DNA from: Maricaulis salignorans
Lineage (GTDB): Bacteria; Pseudomonadota; Alphaproteobacteria; Caulobacterales; Aquidulcibacteraceae
Direction of reading: 5' to 3'
Length of the DNA: 64,000 nucleotides
NCBI GenBank assembly: GCA_945891505.1
Contig: CAMDDL010000005.1
Location: 62,001 to 126,000 of the forward strand
Notes under the pieces: model-generated
What the model saw: the letters and a program-made list of their open reading frames with translations, nothing else
Databases searched by the model: none
What the model was told of the DNA's origin: nothing
Part shown: positions 40,412-49,222 of the stretch, one piece after another
How the letters are laid out: the number at the start of each line of letters is the position of its first letter
Position numbering within the stretch: position 1 is the stretch's first letter
Position numbers and translations under genes: made by a program

Positions 40412-40954
40412 CGCCACCGCCAGTTGAAGGGGTGGGGTTAGGCTCTTCTGAAAGGCCATCAGTGGGATTTGGCCCTGCTGGGCCAAACTGAAGCGCTGAA
40501 TAAGGCCCATATCAACAAAGCCCATCTTCTCCAGCAAGTGCAGGCTCGCAGGATTGTCGTGATGGGCTTCTGCCTCAATGGTGGTGAAGCGTGCTTGGCG
40601 AGCTGCCCAGTCGAGCACGGCCTCCAAGGCCTCGCTGCCAAGGCCTTGACCCCAGAACTCGGGCAGAAACGCATAGCCCAATTGTGCACAGCCCGGGCGA
40701 AGCTGGCGCAGACCAATCTGGCCAACCACATCGCCTTCACTGTTCTCAACGGCCCAGACAAATTCTAGACCTCGGGTCTCTGCGGCGCGGATCATCAAGA
40801 TCATGGCGCTGGCATGTAGGGGCGTGAATGGCTTTGGGATGGTGCACAGGCCGCGTGCCACTTCCGGTCTGTTCAACAGTTCGGCCAGTGCCAAGCAATC
40901 CTCATGCTCCAAAGGACGAAGCAATAGGCGCGGGGTCAATAAAGCTGGTGTCAT
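40409..40954 (-). CDS. GNAT family N-acetyltransferase (RimJ/RimL-like)
   Basis: The product has 181 residues. TPRLLLRPLEHEDCLALAELLNRPEV is the RimJ-type opening. GQIGLRQLRPGCAQLGYAFLPEFWGQGLGSEAL carries the acetyl-CoA pyrophosphate loop (GQGLGSEAL). NPASLHLLEKMGF is the usual C-terminal phrase. It transfers acetyl from acetyl-CoA to an unidentified amine. GGAG...GAGG sits before the start. It overlaps the upstream acetyltransferase gene by 4 bases (ATGA). Confidence 0.9.
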   Translation of the reverse strand: MTPALLTPRLLLRPLEHEDCLALAELLNRPEVARGLCTIPKPFTPLHASAMILMIRAAETRGLEFVWAVENSEGDVVGQIGLRQLRPGCAQLGYAFLPEFWGQGLGSEALEAVLDWAARQARFTTIEAEAHHDNPASLHLLEKMGFVDMGLIQRFSLAQQGQIPLMAFQKSLTPPLQLAVA

Positions 40955-41517
40955 GGCCTCGGTCTCCTTTCTGCTTCAGCGATGTCGCGACGCATCACTT
41001 GCGTGGGTGAAGTTTTGCCGGTTGCTAAGACGCTCATCTCGCGAATCGCATCGACCTTGTAGAAGCCAAGTTTTTCAAGCACGTGACCAGATTGTGTGTT
41101 TGCCGTGGCAAAACCAGCCACCAAATAGACCGGATCGAGGTCCTCGATAGCCGCAGCAATCAGGGCTTTCCCCGCTTCGGTTGCAAAGCCCTGACCCCAG
41201 TATGGAACGCCCAGCCAATAGCCGAGTTCCCAAGCCAAGCTGCCATCGAGCGTCATACGGTCCATCCAGTGCAGACCCATCGCACCCATAAAGCCGTCTA
41301 TCTTATGTTCAATCGCAAACACATAGTTTTCTTGACCAGCCCAGAGCTCTGGCTGTTTCTTTAGCCACTCTTCGCCATCTTCTTGGCGATAGGGATGGGG
41401 CATACGGGACAGATTGCCGGATACGCGCAGATCATTGGCCAAGCAGAGGATGCGGGCCAGATCCGTCATGTGCATTGGGCGCAAGGTAAGGCGGCTCGTG
41501 TCAATCTGTGTACGCAT
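40951..41517 (-). CDS. GNAT family N-acetyltransferase (RimJ/RimL-like)
   Basis: The product has 188 residues with the same architecture as the next gene: DTSRLTLRPMHMTDLARILCLANDLRV, LAWELGYWLGVPYWGQGFATEAGKALI (acetyl-CoA loop), ANTQSGHVLEKLGFYKV. The pair is likely an old tandem duplication that has diverged strongly. GGAGA lies before the start. Downstream overlap suggests coordinated synthesis. Substrate unknown. Confidence 0.9.
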   Translation of the reverse strand: MRTQIDTSRLTLRPMHMTDLARILCLANDLRVSGNLSRMPHPYRQEDGEEWLKKQPELWAGQENYVFAIEHKIDGFMGAMGLHWMDRMTLDGSLAWELGYWLGVPYWGQGFATEAGKALIAAAIEDLDPVYLVAGFATANTQSGHVLEKLGFYKVDAIREMSVLATGKTSPTQVMRRDIAEAERRPRP

Positions 41518-41617
41518 GGCAAAGTCTCCGTCAGGAAACCCGCGCGGGGTGGGGGGAGACTAGCCCGAACCTAAATCTGGTTCGAAGGACCTATTTGCAT
41601 CAGGGCATAACGCAAAC

Positions 41618-41697
41618 GGGGGGCCGGTGATCCGGCCCCCCGCGCGGGAAATGGTCTGTTTGACCGGATCACCCCTTTCAGGGGGACGATCCGGAGT
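41618..41697 (-). terminator. two tandem hairpins after rpmA
   Basis: CCGGATCACCCC / GGGGGACGATCCGG (41667-41697) and the near-perfect GGGGGGCCGG-TGAT-CCGGCCCCCC (41618-41641). On the minus strand the second is followed by GTTTGCGTT. They lie directly downstream of rpmA and probably end the rplU-rpmA transcript. Confidence 0.6.
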
Positions 41698-41711
41698 GGT
41701 TCAGGACCGCC

Positions 41712-41981
41712 TTATTCTGCTGCTTCCGCAATCGGCATGACGGAGACAAAACATTTGTCGTCACGCTTGCGGGTAAATACGACCTGGCCATTGGCGGTCG
41801 CAAAGAGGGTGTGGTCGCGGCCAAGGCCGACGTTTTCACCAGCAAAGAACTTGGTGCCGCGTTGACGCACGAGGATGTTGCCCGAAACAACCATCTCGTT
41901 GCCGAACTTCTTGACGCCAAGGCGCTTGGAGTGCGAGTCGCGACCGTTTCGTGACGAGCCGCCGGCTTTTTTATGTGCCAT
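41712..41981 (-). CDS. rpmA: 50S ribosomal protein L27
   Basis: The product has 89 residues. [29 protein letters not shown] is the L27 signature; the N-terminal tail reaches the peptidyl-transferase centre. No cleavable N-extension of the Firmicute type. It lies 23 bases after rplU. Confidence 0.98.
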   Translation of the reverse strand: MAHKKAGGSSRNGRDSHSKRLGVKKFGNEMVVSGNILVRQRGTKFFAGENVGLGRDHTLFATANGQVVFTRKRDDKCFVSVMPIAEAAE

Positions 41982-42004
41982 GTGTCAGTCTCCTGTGCGC
42001 TTGG

Positions 42005-42316
42005 TTACGCGTTGACGGCAGTGATATGAACGACACTGCCCCATTGGCGGTGGCCGTTACGGCGGCGATAGGTGGAGCGACGGGTCTTTTTCATCACCAT
42101 CACTTTGTCGCCCTTGCGGGTTTCAAGCAAAGTTGCGGCAACGGTTGCGCCAGCCACAAGTGGGGCACCGACAGTTACGCCAGCTTCACCGCCAACCATC
42201 AGCACGTCGCTGAAAGTCACGGCGCTGCCTGCTTCGCCTTCTAATTTCTCAATCACAAGCTTGTCGCCTGCAGCGACTTTATATTGCTTGCCGCCAGTTT
42301 TGATCACCGCGAACAT
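42005..42316 (-). CDS. rplU: 50S ribosomal protein L21
   Basis: The product has 103 residues. [30 protein letters not shown] and the basic [21 protein letters not shown] loop identify L21. The first gene of rplU-rpmA. In many alphaproteobacteria obgE-proB follow, but here they lie 6 kb away on the other strand. Confidence 0.98.
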   Translation of the reverse strand: MFAVIKTGGKQYKVAAGDKLVIEKLEGEAGSAVTFSDVLMVGGEAGVTVGAPLVAGATVAATLLETRKGDKVMVMKKTRRSTYRRRNGHRQWGSVVHITAVNA

Positions 42317-42511
42317 CGCGCTGTTCCTTGATAAGGGGCGAACGAACCAGACCGGGGATCGGGATGGGGTTCGCGGAATAAACGAAAGCGCCCGCCATGA
42401 CGGCGAGCGTTAGGGAGGGTGTCCTTAAAGTCGCAAGCGCCCGAAGTCAATTGAGAATGCTGATGTTCGCGGCGCTTTATGGCGCCTTGCGGTCAAGAAT
42501 TTCCAGCAGTC

Positions 42512-43450
42512 CTAATCATAGGCCCGCGGCACCCGCACGGCCGAAAAGCCAAGCAGACGCGCTTGCCCATCCTCAATGCCAATTTCAATCGGTGCGGACA
42601 AAGCTGGGATGGCCATGCCATTGGGCTTAAGCGCGCCCTGTCCGCGAATGTTGCCTTGCCATTGGCCCTCTGGCGTGACTTTCAATCGGCCGGTACCGGC
42701 ATCAAAGGACAACGGACCCCAGTCAATTTGGGCTGCCATGATCATAAACTCGCCCTGCGCTTTTGCCCATTCCTTGGTCGATCTCAAAAGAGTCTGGCCT
42801 TGGCTGATTGGACCTGTCAGGCGCAGATGGTCGATTTTGTTGCCCAGAATGGCTGCGGGGCCTTCAGGCAGGGCGCTGAGTTCTAAAGCGGATAAGTCCA
42901 ACGCGAAGGCAAGACGGCTGGCGTCTTTGGGGTCAGCGATCAAGTGAAGGGCACCAGCGCCCGTTCGCCATGGCCTTGGCCCCAGTATTGATCCTGATCC
43001 TAGTGGATCAGTTGTTCCTGCCTGCAAGCCCTGAAACGTCAAGGAGAAACGTGCCAATTGGCCTTCTTTTAGGCGCAGGCTGGCCTTCAGGTCTGTCGCT
43101 TGCAGCGGACGCAATGGCCCGCCGGGTAGCTTCAACTGCGGCTCTAGCGCCCCTTCCAGCGCCCACAGGTTCAGATTGAACGGCGAAGCGGCTGCAACAA
43201 AGCGGGACGCTTCAAAGACAAAGCCGGTCCCAGTCTGGACCCGAAGACCCGTAATGTGCGCTTCAAAGCGGTAGGGGAAGCCCGTGACCGTGACGTTTTC
43301 CCGAGGCAGACCCGGTAAAGCCTGCGCGACATGCATTTGGATTCTTTGCGCCGTCTTTGTCCAGTATACATAATATCCAGCGAGAACGAGGCCACCCACG
43401 GCCAATGGAATGATAAGGCCGCCCAGCGACCTAGAACGCGTTTCAGACAT
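42512..43450 (-). CDS. DUF2125 domain-containing protein
   Basis: The product has 312 residues: one N-terminal membrane anchor (about 10-30, GLIIPLAVGGLVLAGYYVYW), then a periplasmic beta-rich domain. LPRENVTVTGFPYRFEAHITGLRVQTG and GFVFEASRFVAAASPFNLNLWALEGAL are typical of DUF2125, a family restricted mostly to alphaproteobacteria and of unknown role. Its start touches the plsC stop codon (shared base 43450), so it is part of the ftsEX-YdcF-plsC unit; an envelope role is likely by context. Confidence 0.85.
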   Translation of the reverse strand: MSETRSRSLGGLIIPLAVGGLVLAGYYVYWTKTAQRIQMHVAQALPGLPRENVTVTGFPYRFEAHITGLRVQTGTGFVFEASRFVAAASPFNLNLWALEGALEPQLKLPGGPLRPLQATDLKASLRLKEGQLARFSLTFQGLQAGTTDPLGSGSILGPRPWRTGAGALHLIADPKDASRLAFALDLSALELSALPEGPAAILGNKIDHLRLTGPISQGQTLLRSTKEWAKAQGEFMIMAAQIDWGPLSFDAGTGRLKVTPEGQWQGNIRGQGALKPNGMAIPALSAPIEIGIEDGQARLLGFSAVRVPRAYD

Positions 43451-44349
43451 TAGTCGCCACCGCCGCCGCCATCGCCGCCATCACTATCGCCATGCTTGCT
43501 CGTTCCCCAATCAGAGTCACCATCACTCTTAGACGAGGATTTAGAGTCAGATGTGCTGCCATCCGAACTGGAGCTATAACTGACGTCTCCACCCGATGAA
43601 GCATCGCTTCGCCGCTGACGCTGCAAGGCTTGCTTGGCCACATGCTCTTCCAGCAGGGCCAGACTTGCTCCTTCAATCCGGCTCTCGAGCAACTCCATGA
43701 ACGGGCCGCGCTTTAGGCCGGGCGGGATGACAGGCAGAAACTCAAACACCACTTTGCCCGGCCGACGCCACATACCTTTTGCGGGCCAAGATGTGCCTGT
43801 GTTGAGGGCTAGCGGCACGCAGGGCACACCGAGCAACATATAAATTGCGGCAACGCCTGGCTTATAGTCGGGCGCGGAACCAATCATTTGGCGCGTGCCC
43901 TCTGGGAAGATAATGATGGGACGGCCTTGATCCATTCGTTCCTTGGCTTGCGCTACCAAAGCCTTCAGCGCACTCATATGGCCTGACCGGTCAATGGCGA
44001 TCAGACCCGCCTTACGACAATACCAGCCGAAGATCGGCAGGTTGAGGAGTTCCTGCTTTAGGACGTAAACCGGCATATTGGTGAAAAGCGTTGGCATAAT
44101 CGTGTCCAAGACGCTTTGGTGCTTCGAAGCGATCATGATCGGGCCTTCGGGTAGATGTTCTAGCCCGCGTACTTCATAGGTAATGCCACCGATCCACTTC
44201 GTGCCAAAGCGCATGGCCTTGGCCCAAGCTTTCATGACGCGCGCGCCACCTAAAGGCGATAGGAACACAAAAGGCGCGCCTAATGTGCCCACGATGAGCA
44301 CGCAGCTCCACATCCACACCATTAACAAGATCGACCGGATTAAGGTCAT
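43450..44349 (-). CDS. plsC: 1-acyl-sn-glycerol-3-phosphate acyltransferase with Ser/Asp/Gly-rich tail
   Basis: The product has 299 residues. An N-terminal membrane helix (about 5-30) precedes the catalytic motifs KHQSVLDT (H-x4-D, near 75-80), IAIDRSG and FPEGTR (about 150-155). These identify the enzyme that makes phosphatidic acid from lysophosphatidic acid. The last 50 or so residues are unusual: a low-complexity stretch of Ser, Asp and Gly (SSSSDGSTSDSKSSSKSDGD and on) ending GGDGGGGGD. The usual family length is 240-260, so the tail is an addition. The gene overlaps YdcF upstream by 4 bases. Confidence 0.92.
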   Translation of the reverse strand: MTLIRSILLMVWMWSCVLIVGTLGAPFVFLSPLGGARVMKAWAKAMRFGTKWIGGITYEVRGLEHLPEGPIMIASKHQSVLDTIMPTLFTNMPVYVLKQELLNLPIFGWYCRKAGLIAIDRSGHMSALKALVAQAKERMDQGRPIIIFPEGTRQMIGSAPDYKPGVAAIYMLLGVPCVPLALNTGTSWPAKGMWRRPGKVVFEFLPVIPPGLKRGPFMELLESRIEGASLALLEEHVAKQALQRQRRSDASSGGDVSYSSSSDGSTSDSKSSSKSDGDSDWGTSKHGDSDGGDGGGGGD

Positions 44350-45059
44350 GGAGTCTTTCCTTTGTGAAACAATGCGACCTGTTTCAGCGCAATTTCAATA
44401 TCGCCATCCACAACCCCGCGCCCGATGGAGACAAGATATTTGCCATATTCCAGCGCGAGAGCCCGGGTAGGGCGTTCATTCTTCCACCAATCGCCATCAA
44501 ATTCACGCGTGGTCTGCACAGCGTAGGGGATCAGGACCACATCGGGAATAGCGCGGCGCATCTCAAATAGGCTGCGCGGCATATGATACGCGTCTGTGAT
44601 AACAACCAATCTCTTGATCTGATGGACCCGGACCCAGACAGCAGCTTCCTCGGCATTGCCAATCGTATCGGTCGCCCGGCGGCCCAAATCAATGCAGCAG
44701 GCGTAAGTCTCTTCCGCCCCGCCAGCCACCGCACGCACTTCCTTTGCGGTGGTCACGCGATTAACGCCAGAGATCAATAAACGCGGCACGGCCTTGCTCT
44801 CAACAAGCTTGACGCCGGCAATGAGCCGCTGGTCCGACCCTCCGGTCAAAGCCGCCGCCCCATCTGCGCGGATGGGTCCGCTTGGGGTTTTAAGGGCGGT
44901 CACGTGGTCGCCAAACCGGATGAAGCCAATCAGGAAACTAAGGCCGCCGAGAAGGCTTAGAACAAAGATCAGGCGCGAAATAAAGGTCGACGAACGCACA
45001 ACCGTGCCCGATGGGCGGTGCAGCCCCCGTTCACGGGTCTTTCGTCGGGGCCATGCCAT
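44346..45059 (-). CDS. YdcF/ElyC family (DUF218) membrane protein
   Basis: The product has 237 residues: a basic N-terminus, one membrane span (about 30-50, LIFVLSLLGGLSFLIGFIRF), then a DUF218 domain (about 65-205). Motifs include ALTGGSDQRLIAGVKL, LLISGVN, and LVVITDAYHMPRSLFEMRRA with the conserved Ser/His region. Relatives in E. coli (ElyC, SanA, YdcF) affect envelope integrity and peptidoglycan precursor use. It starts one base before the ftsX stop and overlaps plsC by ATGA. Confidence 0.87.
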   Translation of the reverse strand: MAWPRRKTRERGLHRPSGTVVRSSTFISRLIFVLSLLGGLSFLIGFIRFGDHVTALKTPSGPIRADGAAALTGGSDQRLIAGVKLVESKAVPRLLISGVNRVTTAKEVRAVAGGAEETYACCIDLGRRATDTIGNAEEAAVWVRVHQIKRLVVITDAYHMPRSLFEMRRAIPDVVLIPYAVQTTREFDGDWWKNERPTRALALEYGKYLVSIGRGVVDGDIEIALKQVALFHKGKTP

Positions 45060-45060
45060 C

Positions 45061-45972
45061 TCACACCAAATCCCTCAAAGTTTCCCGTGCAGCGAGGTCC
45101 GCGGCAACGGCACTGGCGCAAGCTGTCACAAGCGGTGCGACCAGCAAGATCCATAAGTCAGTCCAATTTAACAAGGGCGTACCGCTCGTAAAGTCAGACG
45201 CCCCAAAAGCAAATACGGTCGAACCGATCAAAGCGATCACACCAGCCGCATTGGCACCCAATAGGCCTGCCACAAAACCCAGTCGCAAAAAGCGGATTTG
45301 AACCTCGCGAGCCACAAAGGAGTCCTTTGCTCCGACGAGATGGAGGATGCTGACAGCTTCCCGCCGCGTTTCGAGTGCAGCGCGCGCAGCAAACCCAATC
45401 GTCGTGATCGCTGCAACAACCAACGCGACTAACGCCAGGATGGCTACAATGCGGACAACAGTTGAGGTGCGGAGCACCTCTCCCGTGAAGCGGCTGTGGT
45501 CATCCACGACCACATTATAGCCTGCGGCCTTCAGGGCTTTTTCAATGTCGGTTTTCACATTGGTTTGCCCGGCGGTTACGCCCACCTCGATCAAGCGCGG
45601 CACCGGCAGCGCATCCAATGTTCCGCCCATATCGGTGCCATAGTTGCGCAAGAGTTCCTTCGCGCGCTCCCGGCTCATGGCTTCGCTGCGGGTCACACCT
45701 TGGACACGCCCAACAATTAGGGCCGCCCGGCCCAAATCCTCATCTGTGCGAGGGTTTTGTACAACGACACTCATCGCGCTCTTAAGATCACTGGTCCAGG
45801 TGTTCGCTGCCCGGAAACCGGCGGAGGCACCAAGGCCTGCCAAGCAACCCAAGGCGCACATGATCGATACCACGATGGTCAATGGCCGCACTTGTCTCGA
45901 ATCGGCTGGCAAGAGGGCGCGATCTGAATCGCGGCTGATCTGTCTCCACAGCGTTTGCAGGGCCTTTATCAT
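45061..45972 (-). CDS. ftsX: cell division protein FtsX
   Basis: The product has 303 residues, with four membrane helices (about 30-52, 175-200, 225-245, 265-290) and a large periplasmic loop between the first two. REAVSILHLVGAKDSFVAREVQIRFLRLGFVAGLLGA is the FtsX cytoplasmic-loop signature. FtsEX controls periplasmic amidase activation at the septum. It overlaps ftsE by 4 bases. Confidence 0.94.
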   Translation of the reverse strand: MIKALQTLWRQISRDSDRALLPADSRQVRPLTIVVSIMCALGCLAGLGASAGFRAANTWTSDLKSAMSVVVQNPRTDEDLGRAALIVGRVQGVTRSEAMSRERAKELLRNYGTDMGGTLDALPVPRLIEVGVTAGQTNVKTDIEKALKAAGYNVVVDDHSRFTGEVLRTSTVVRIVAILALVALVVAAITTIGFAARAALETRREAVSILHLVGAKDSFVAREVQIRFLRLGFVAGLLGANAAGVIALIGSTVFAFGASDFTSGTPLLNWTDLWILLVAPLVTACASAVAADLAARETLRDLV

Positions 45973-46703
45973 CGCGTTGCCTTTGGTGCCGAGCCTAAAC
46001 TGGGGGCTTGGGTCAATTCGCCAGCCTCCAATCTCAGAACAGGGGCCCCTGAACGGCGCACCAAGTCAAGATCGTGCGTCGCAATCACCACTGTTGCACC
46101 CAATTTGTGAAGTTCAATGAACAACCGAATGATCCGGGCGCCCATCTCGGGGTCAACATTGCCGGTCGGCTCGTCGGCGATCAGCAGAGACGGTTTGCCA
46201 ACTACGGCCCGCGCGATCGCCACCCGCTGCTGTTCCCCACCTGACAACGTTTCTGGCAAGGCATCAATCCGCCCACCAAGCCCGACCCAGCGCAGCAAAT
46301 CATCCACATCTTCTGCATAATCGGCTTTAGGCACATCGCGCACGCGAAACGGCATGGCGACATTATCAAATACGGACAAATGGGGCAGCAGCCGGAAGTC
46401 CTGAAACACCACACCAATCTTACGCCGCAGCATCGGCAAAGCGTCGCGACTGGCGCTGCCAACATCGACACCGAACAGATTTGCCCGGCCTTGGCTTGGC
46501 CGCAGCGCCAAATACATGAGTTTCAAGAGCGTCGATTTGCCCGCACCCGATGGACCCGTCAGAAAGTAAAAGCCACCGCTCTCCAGCTCAAACGACACAT
46601 TGCGCAAGGCTTGGGTGCCGGAGCCATAGGTGACGCCAACTTTGTCAAAGCGGACGATTGGTCCGCCTTCTCGATAGGCAGGGGTGCGAGTTTTTTCATT
46701 CAT
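45969..46703 (-). CDS. ftsE: cell division ATP-binding protein FtsE
   Basis: The product has 244 residues, an ABC ATPase: Walker [10 protein letters not shown], signature LSGGEQQR, Walker [17 protein letters not shown]-loop ATHD. The lack of membrane domains and the adjacent ftsX identify it. It is the first gene of a five-gene unit (ftsE-ftsX-YdcF-plsC-DUF2125) on the minus strand. Confidence 0.96.
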   Translation of the reverse strand: MNEKTRTPAYREGGPIVRFDKVGVTYGSGTQALRNVSFELESGGFYFLTGPSGAGKSTLLKLMYLALRPSQGRANLFGVDVGSASRDALPMLRRKIGVVFQDFRLLPHLSVFDNVAMPFRVRDVPKADYAEDVDDLLRWVGLGGRIDALPETLSGGEQQRVAIARAVVGKPSLLIADEPTGNVDPEMGARIIRLFIELHKLGATVVIATHDLDLVRRSGAPVLRLEAGELTQAPSLGSAPKATR

Positions 46704-46769
46704 GAGTAGACTCTGACAGCGAATAAGCGCTTTTTTATGGTTGCGCTAGCCGGGTGATTCGTCTCTTTC

Positions 46770-47633
46770 ATGCTACTCACATGCCCTCAATGTTCTGCGA
46801 AATACAATGTCGCCGACGCTGCGGTCCCGCCGTCGGGCCGCATTGTCCGCTGTGCGGCATGTGGAAACTCGTGGCGGGCTATGCCTGCAGGTGCAATTGG
46901 CTACACTGCCAACGCTCAAAAGGCAGCCAGTGCTGCCGAAACAAAGAAGGCAGGTCTGCTGGCAAAATTGGGTCTTGGCAGCAAAAAAGCCAAGCCTGGC
47001 AAGCTAGAGCCCTATGAAGTAGCGCGGAAAAAAGCGCTGGACCAAATCAAGACCACCAATCGCTTGGCCGCAGGAATTCCGTGGGCGATTAGTGTCAGCC
47101 TGTTGATTGGCGCATTAGGTGCTGCCGCGATTTATCGCACAGACATTGTGCGGGTGTGGCCGAAATCAGCCAGCGCGTTTGCCGCGGTGGGCCTGCCTGC
47201 TAACCTTTATGGCGTCGATATCCGCGATATCACCATCACCTCCTCAGCCGATGCCAAGGGCCCTAAGATCGAAGTTAAAGGCGTGCTGCATTCCGTATCG
47301 CGCACATCGGAATTCATCCCTTATCTCAAAGTTTCGCTGGTTGATGGTAAGGGCCTAGAGCGCCTGTCGTGGATGGTGGATCCCGGGATCGAAAGGTTAG
47401 GCCCCGGAAAAGCGCATCCGTTTGCCAGTTCACGCGCCAATCCTGTGCGCGGCAGTTTGAAGGCTGTGATCACTTTCGCCGACCCGCCCCGCAAGGGTCC
47501 ACGTCCAAAGCCAGAGCCGCCGACCGGCAAGTCTGGTCTCATGGGCGTACAACCCGCCGCACCTGCAAAGCCAGCAGATGTTCCCATGGTTGAACATGGC
47601 GAAGGCCATGACGCCCCTGTGGCTGCGCGTTAA
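46770..47633 (+). CDS. MJ0042-type zinc-ribbon, DUF3426-like membrane protein
   Basis: The product has 287 residues. The N-terminal zinc ribbon MLLTCPQCSAKYNV...GRIVRCAACGNSWRA has the two CxxC pairs. A basic linker, a membrane span (about 92-115, GIPWAISVSLLIGALGAAAIY), and an outer-side beta domain (DITITSSADAKGPKIEVKGVLHSVSRTSEFIPYLKVSL; DUF3426-like) follow. Its position divergent to ftsE and upstream of hpt is conserved in alphaproteobacteria. Function unknown. Ends with a disordered Pro/Ala-rich tail. Confidence 0.88.
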   Translation: MLLTCPQCSAKYNVADAAVPPSGRIVRCAACGNSWRAMPAGAIGYTANAQKAASAAETKKAGLLAKLGLGSKKAKPGKLEPYEVARKKALDQIKTTNRLAAGIPWAISVSLLIGALGAAAIYRTDIVRVWPKSASAFAAVGLPANLYGVDIRDITITSSADAKGPKIEVKGVLHSVSRTSEFIPYLKVSLVDGKGLERLSWMVDPGIERLGPGKAHPFASSRANPVRGSLKAVITFADPPRKGPRPKPEPPTGKSGLMGVQPAAPAKPADVPMVEHGEGHDAPVAAR

Positions 47634-47650
47634 GCAAGAGGAGCGCAGGC

Positions 47651-48175
47651 GTGACAGCACAGTTGGATATTCTGGTTTCGGCACAAGAAATTGACAGCCG
47701 CATTCAAGACCTGACCGCCCAGATTGCAGGCAGGCTCGAAGAAGATGCGGTCGTCGTTGGCCTGTTGCAGGGCGCATTTATCTTCATGGCCGATGTGGTG
47801 CGCGGTCTGGCCCGCCACGGAAAAACCCCCCGCACCGACTTCCTTTGGCTGTCGAGCTATGGCGATGCGCATGAAAGCGGTGGCCGTATCAATGTGTTGG
47901 CCGATCTGCAAAAGCCCATTGGTGGACGGCAAGTTCTGATCGTCGATGATGTCTATGATACCGGCCGCACGATCCTGTTTGCCAAATCCTACCTAGCCTC
48001 CAAGGGCGCGAGCGAGGTCTTGACCTGTCTGTTGGCACGAAAGCCTTTAGCAGCAGAGTTACCCGCACCAGATTATCTGGGCTTTGACCTGCCAGATCGG
48101 TTTTTGGTTGGCTATGGCTTAGATGACGCTGGACGGGGCAGAGGTCTGCCGGATATTTGCGCAGTCAGGACTTAG
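47651..48175 (+). CDS. hpt: hypoxanthine phosphoribosyltransferase
   Basis: Starts with GTG at 47651 (AAGAGGAG just upstream), 174 residues. VVVGLLQGAFIFMADVVRGL (flexible loop region) and the PRPP motif VLIVDDVYDTGRT identify a type I phosphoribosyltransferase. DLPDRFLVGYGLDDAGRGRGLPDI is the Hpt C-terminal signature. It salvages hypoxanthine (and possibly guanine). It lies 17 bases after the zinc-ribbon gene, likely one operon. It overlaps the convergent small membrane gene by 11 bases. Confidence 0.95.
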   Translation: MTAQLDILVSAQEIDSRIQDLTAQIAGRLEEDAVVVGLLQGAFIFMADVVRGLARHGKTPRTDFLWLSSYGDAHESGGRINVLADLQKPIGGRQVLIVDDVYDTGRTILFAKSYLASKGASEVLTCLLARKPLAAELPAPDYLGFDLPDRFLVGYGLDDAGRGRGLPDICAVRT

Positions 48176-48506
48176 GGTCCGCTGGGGGATCAGTTGGTTC
48201 AATTTTTAGACGCGCCAAGATTTGGGGCCAACGGACGGCAACCCAAACCAACGACCAAGCATTGCCAAGAAAGATAACAGGGACAGCCCACAGCAGGCGG
48301 GTCTTAAGGTCCTTTTCCACGACCCAGACCGCAAATCCATAGAGCAAGAAACCGAGATAGAGATCGACAAGAGAGACTTGGCCCCACGGCATCGCCGTGA
48401 TGGCGGCAAACTCCGCACCAAAGTCACCCCGCACGCTGGCCCAGCCGATCATGGCGGTGAAGGCAATGGCGAGGAACAAGCAGAGCAGTCGGATGGGATG
48501 GGTCAC
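48165..48506 (-). CDS. small membrane protein, possibly DUF1475-like
   Basis: The product has 113 residues and three hydrophobic spans (about 6-24, 45-65 and 70-92): LLCLFLAIAFTAMIGWASV, VSLVDLYLGFLLYGFAVWVV, LLWAVPVIFLGNAWSLVWVA. The DLYLGF phrase resembles DUF1475-type small membrane proteins, but I am not sure. Convergent with hpt and overlapping its stop. Confidence 0.65.
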   Translation of the reverse strand: MTHPIRLLCLFLAIAFTAMIGWASVRGDFGAEFAAITAMPWGQVSLVDLYLGFLLYGFAVWVVEKDLKTRLLWAVPVIFLGNAWSLVWVAVRWPQILARLKIEPTDPPADPKS

Positions 48507-48622
48507 GGAACCTGACTTAGCACGATTGCCGGTAAGTTCTAGGTTTCTTTGCGTTGCGTTTTTTGTTGCGCCCGCTATGGGAGCGGTGAATTCCGTTTTT
48601 CAGTCTGCCAGTGGGAACTTAC

Positions 48623-49201
48623 ATGGTCACGCTCAATAAGATTTACACACGCACTGGGGATGATGGCACAACCAGCCTTGCCACGGGTGAGACCGTGCCA
48701 AAGTTTGACGCCCGCGTGGAGGCCTATGGGGCAGTCGATGAAGCCAATGCCGCTATCGGTGTCGCGCGCTTGCACAGTACAACAGATGGCGAGCTCGACG
48801 CGATTTTGGGCCGCATCCAAAACGATCTGTTTGATCTGGGCGCTGATTTGGCGACGCCTGAACGTGGTAAGCCCTTGGCTTGGGAAGCTCTGCGCATTCT
48901 GCCTAATCAAGTGACCCGACTGGAAAGCGAAATCGATGCGATGAATGGGGCTATCCCAGCGCTTGATTCCTTCATCCTGCCCGGTGGGACCGCGCTGTCA
49001 GCCTATTTACACGTAGCGCGCACGATCACACGGCGGGCAGAGCGGCAGGTGGCGGCTTTGATGCAGATTGAGGGCGAAGTGGTCTCTCACGCCGTGCTGC
49101 ACTATCTCAACCGGCTATCAGACCTGTTGTTTGTGGCGGGCCGTCGCGCCAACGCCAATGGCGCTGAGGATGTAAAATGGGTGCCGGGTCTGACGCGTTA
49201 A
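48623..49201 (+). CDS. cob(I)alamin adenosyltransferase, PduO type
   Basis: ATG at 48623 (MVTLNKIYTRTGDDGTTSLA) with GGGA upstream; an earlier in-frame GTG is unlikely. The 192-residue product carries the N-terminal ATP loop TRTGDDGTTSL, VDEANAAIG, LPNQVTRLESEIDAMN, FILPGGTALSAYLHVARTITRRAER and LNRLSDLLFVAGR, all PduO/MMAB hallmarks. It converts cob(I)alamin to adenosylcobalamin, a cofactor for enzymes such as methylmalonyl-CoA mutase, which fits the propionyl-CoA theme of mmsA at 28 kb. Confidence 0.95.
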   Translation: MVTLNKIYTRTGDDGTTSLATGETVPKFDARVEAYGAVDEANAAIGVARLHSTTDGELDAILGRIQNDLFDLGADLATPERGKPLAWEALRILPNQVTRLESEIDAMNGAIPALDSFILPGGTALSAYLHVARTITRRAERQVAALMQIEGEVVSHAVLHYLNRLSDLLFVAGRRANANGAEDVKWVPGLTR

Positions 49202-49222
49202 GCCGACAGCTTAGCAAAAGCG

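Noticed and set aside
43450-43560. A CRISPR- or microsatellite-type repeat
   Set aside because: The CGCCGC pattern is the codon reflection of the Gly/Asp/Ser tail of plsC and has no regular unit.
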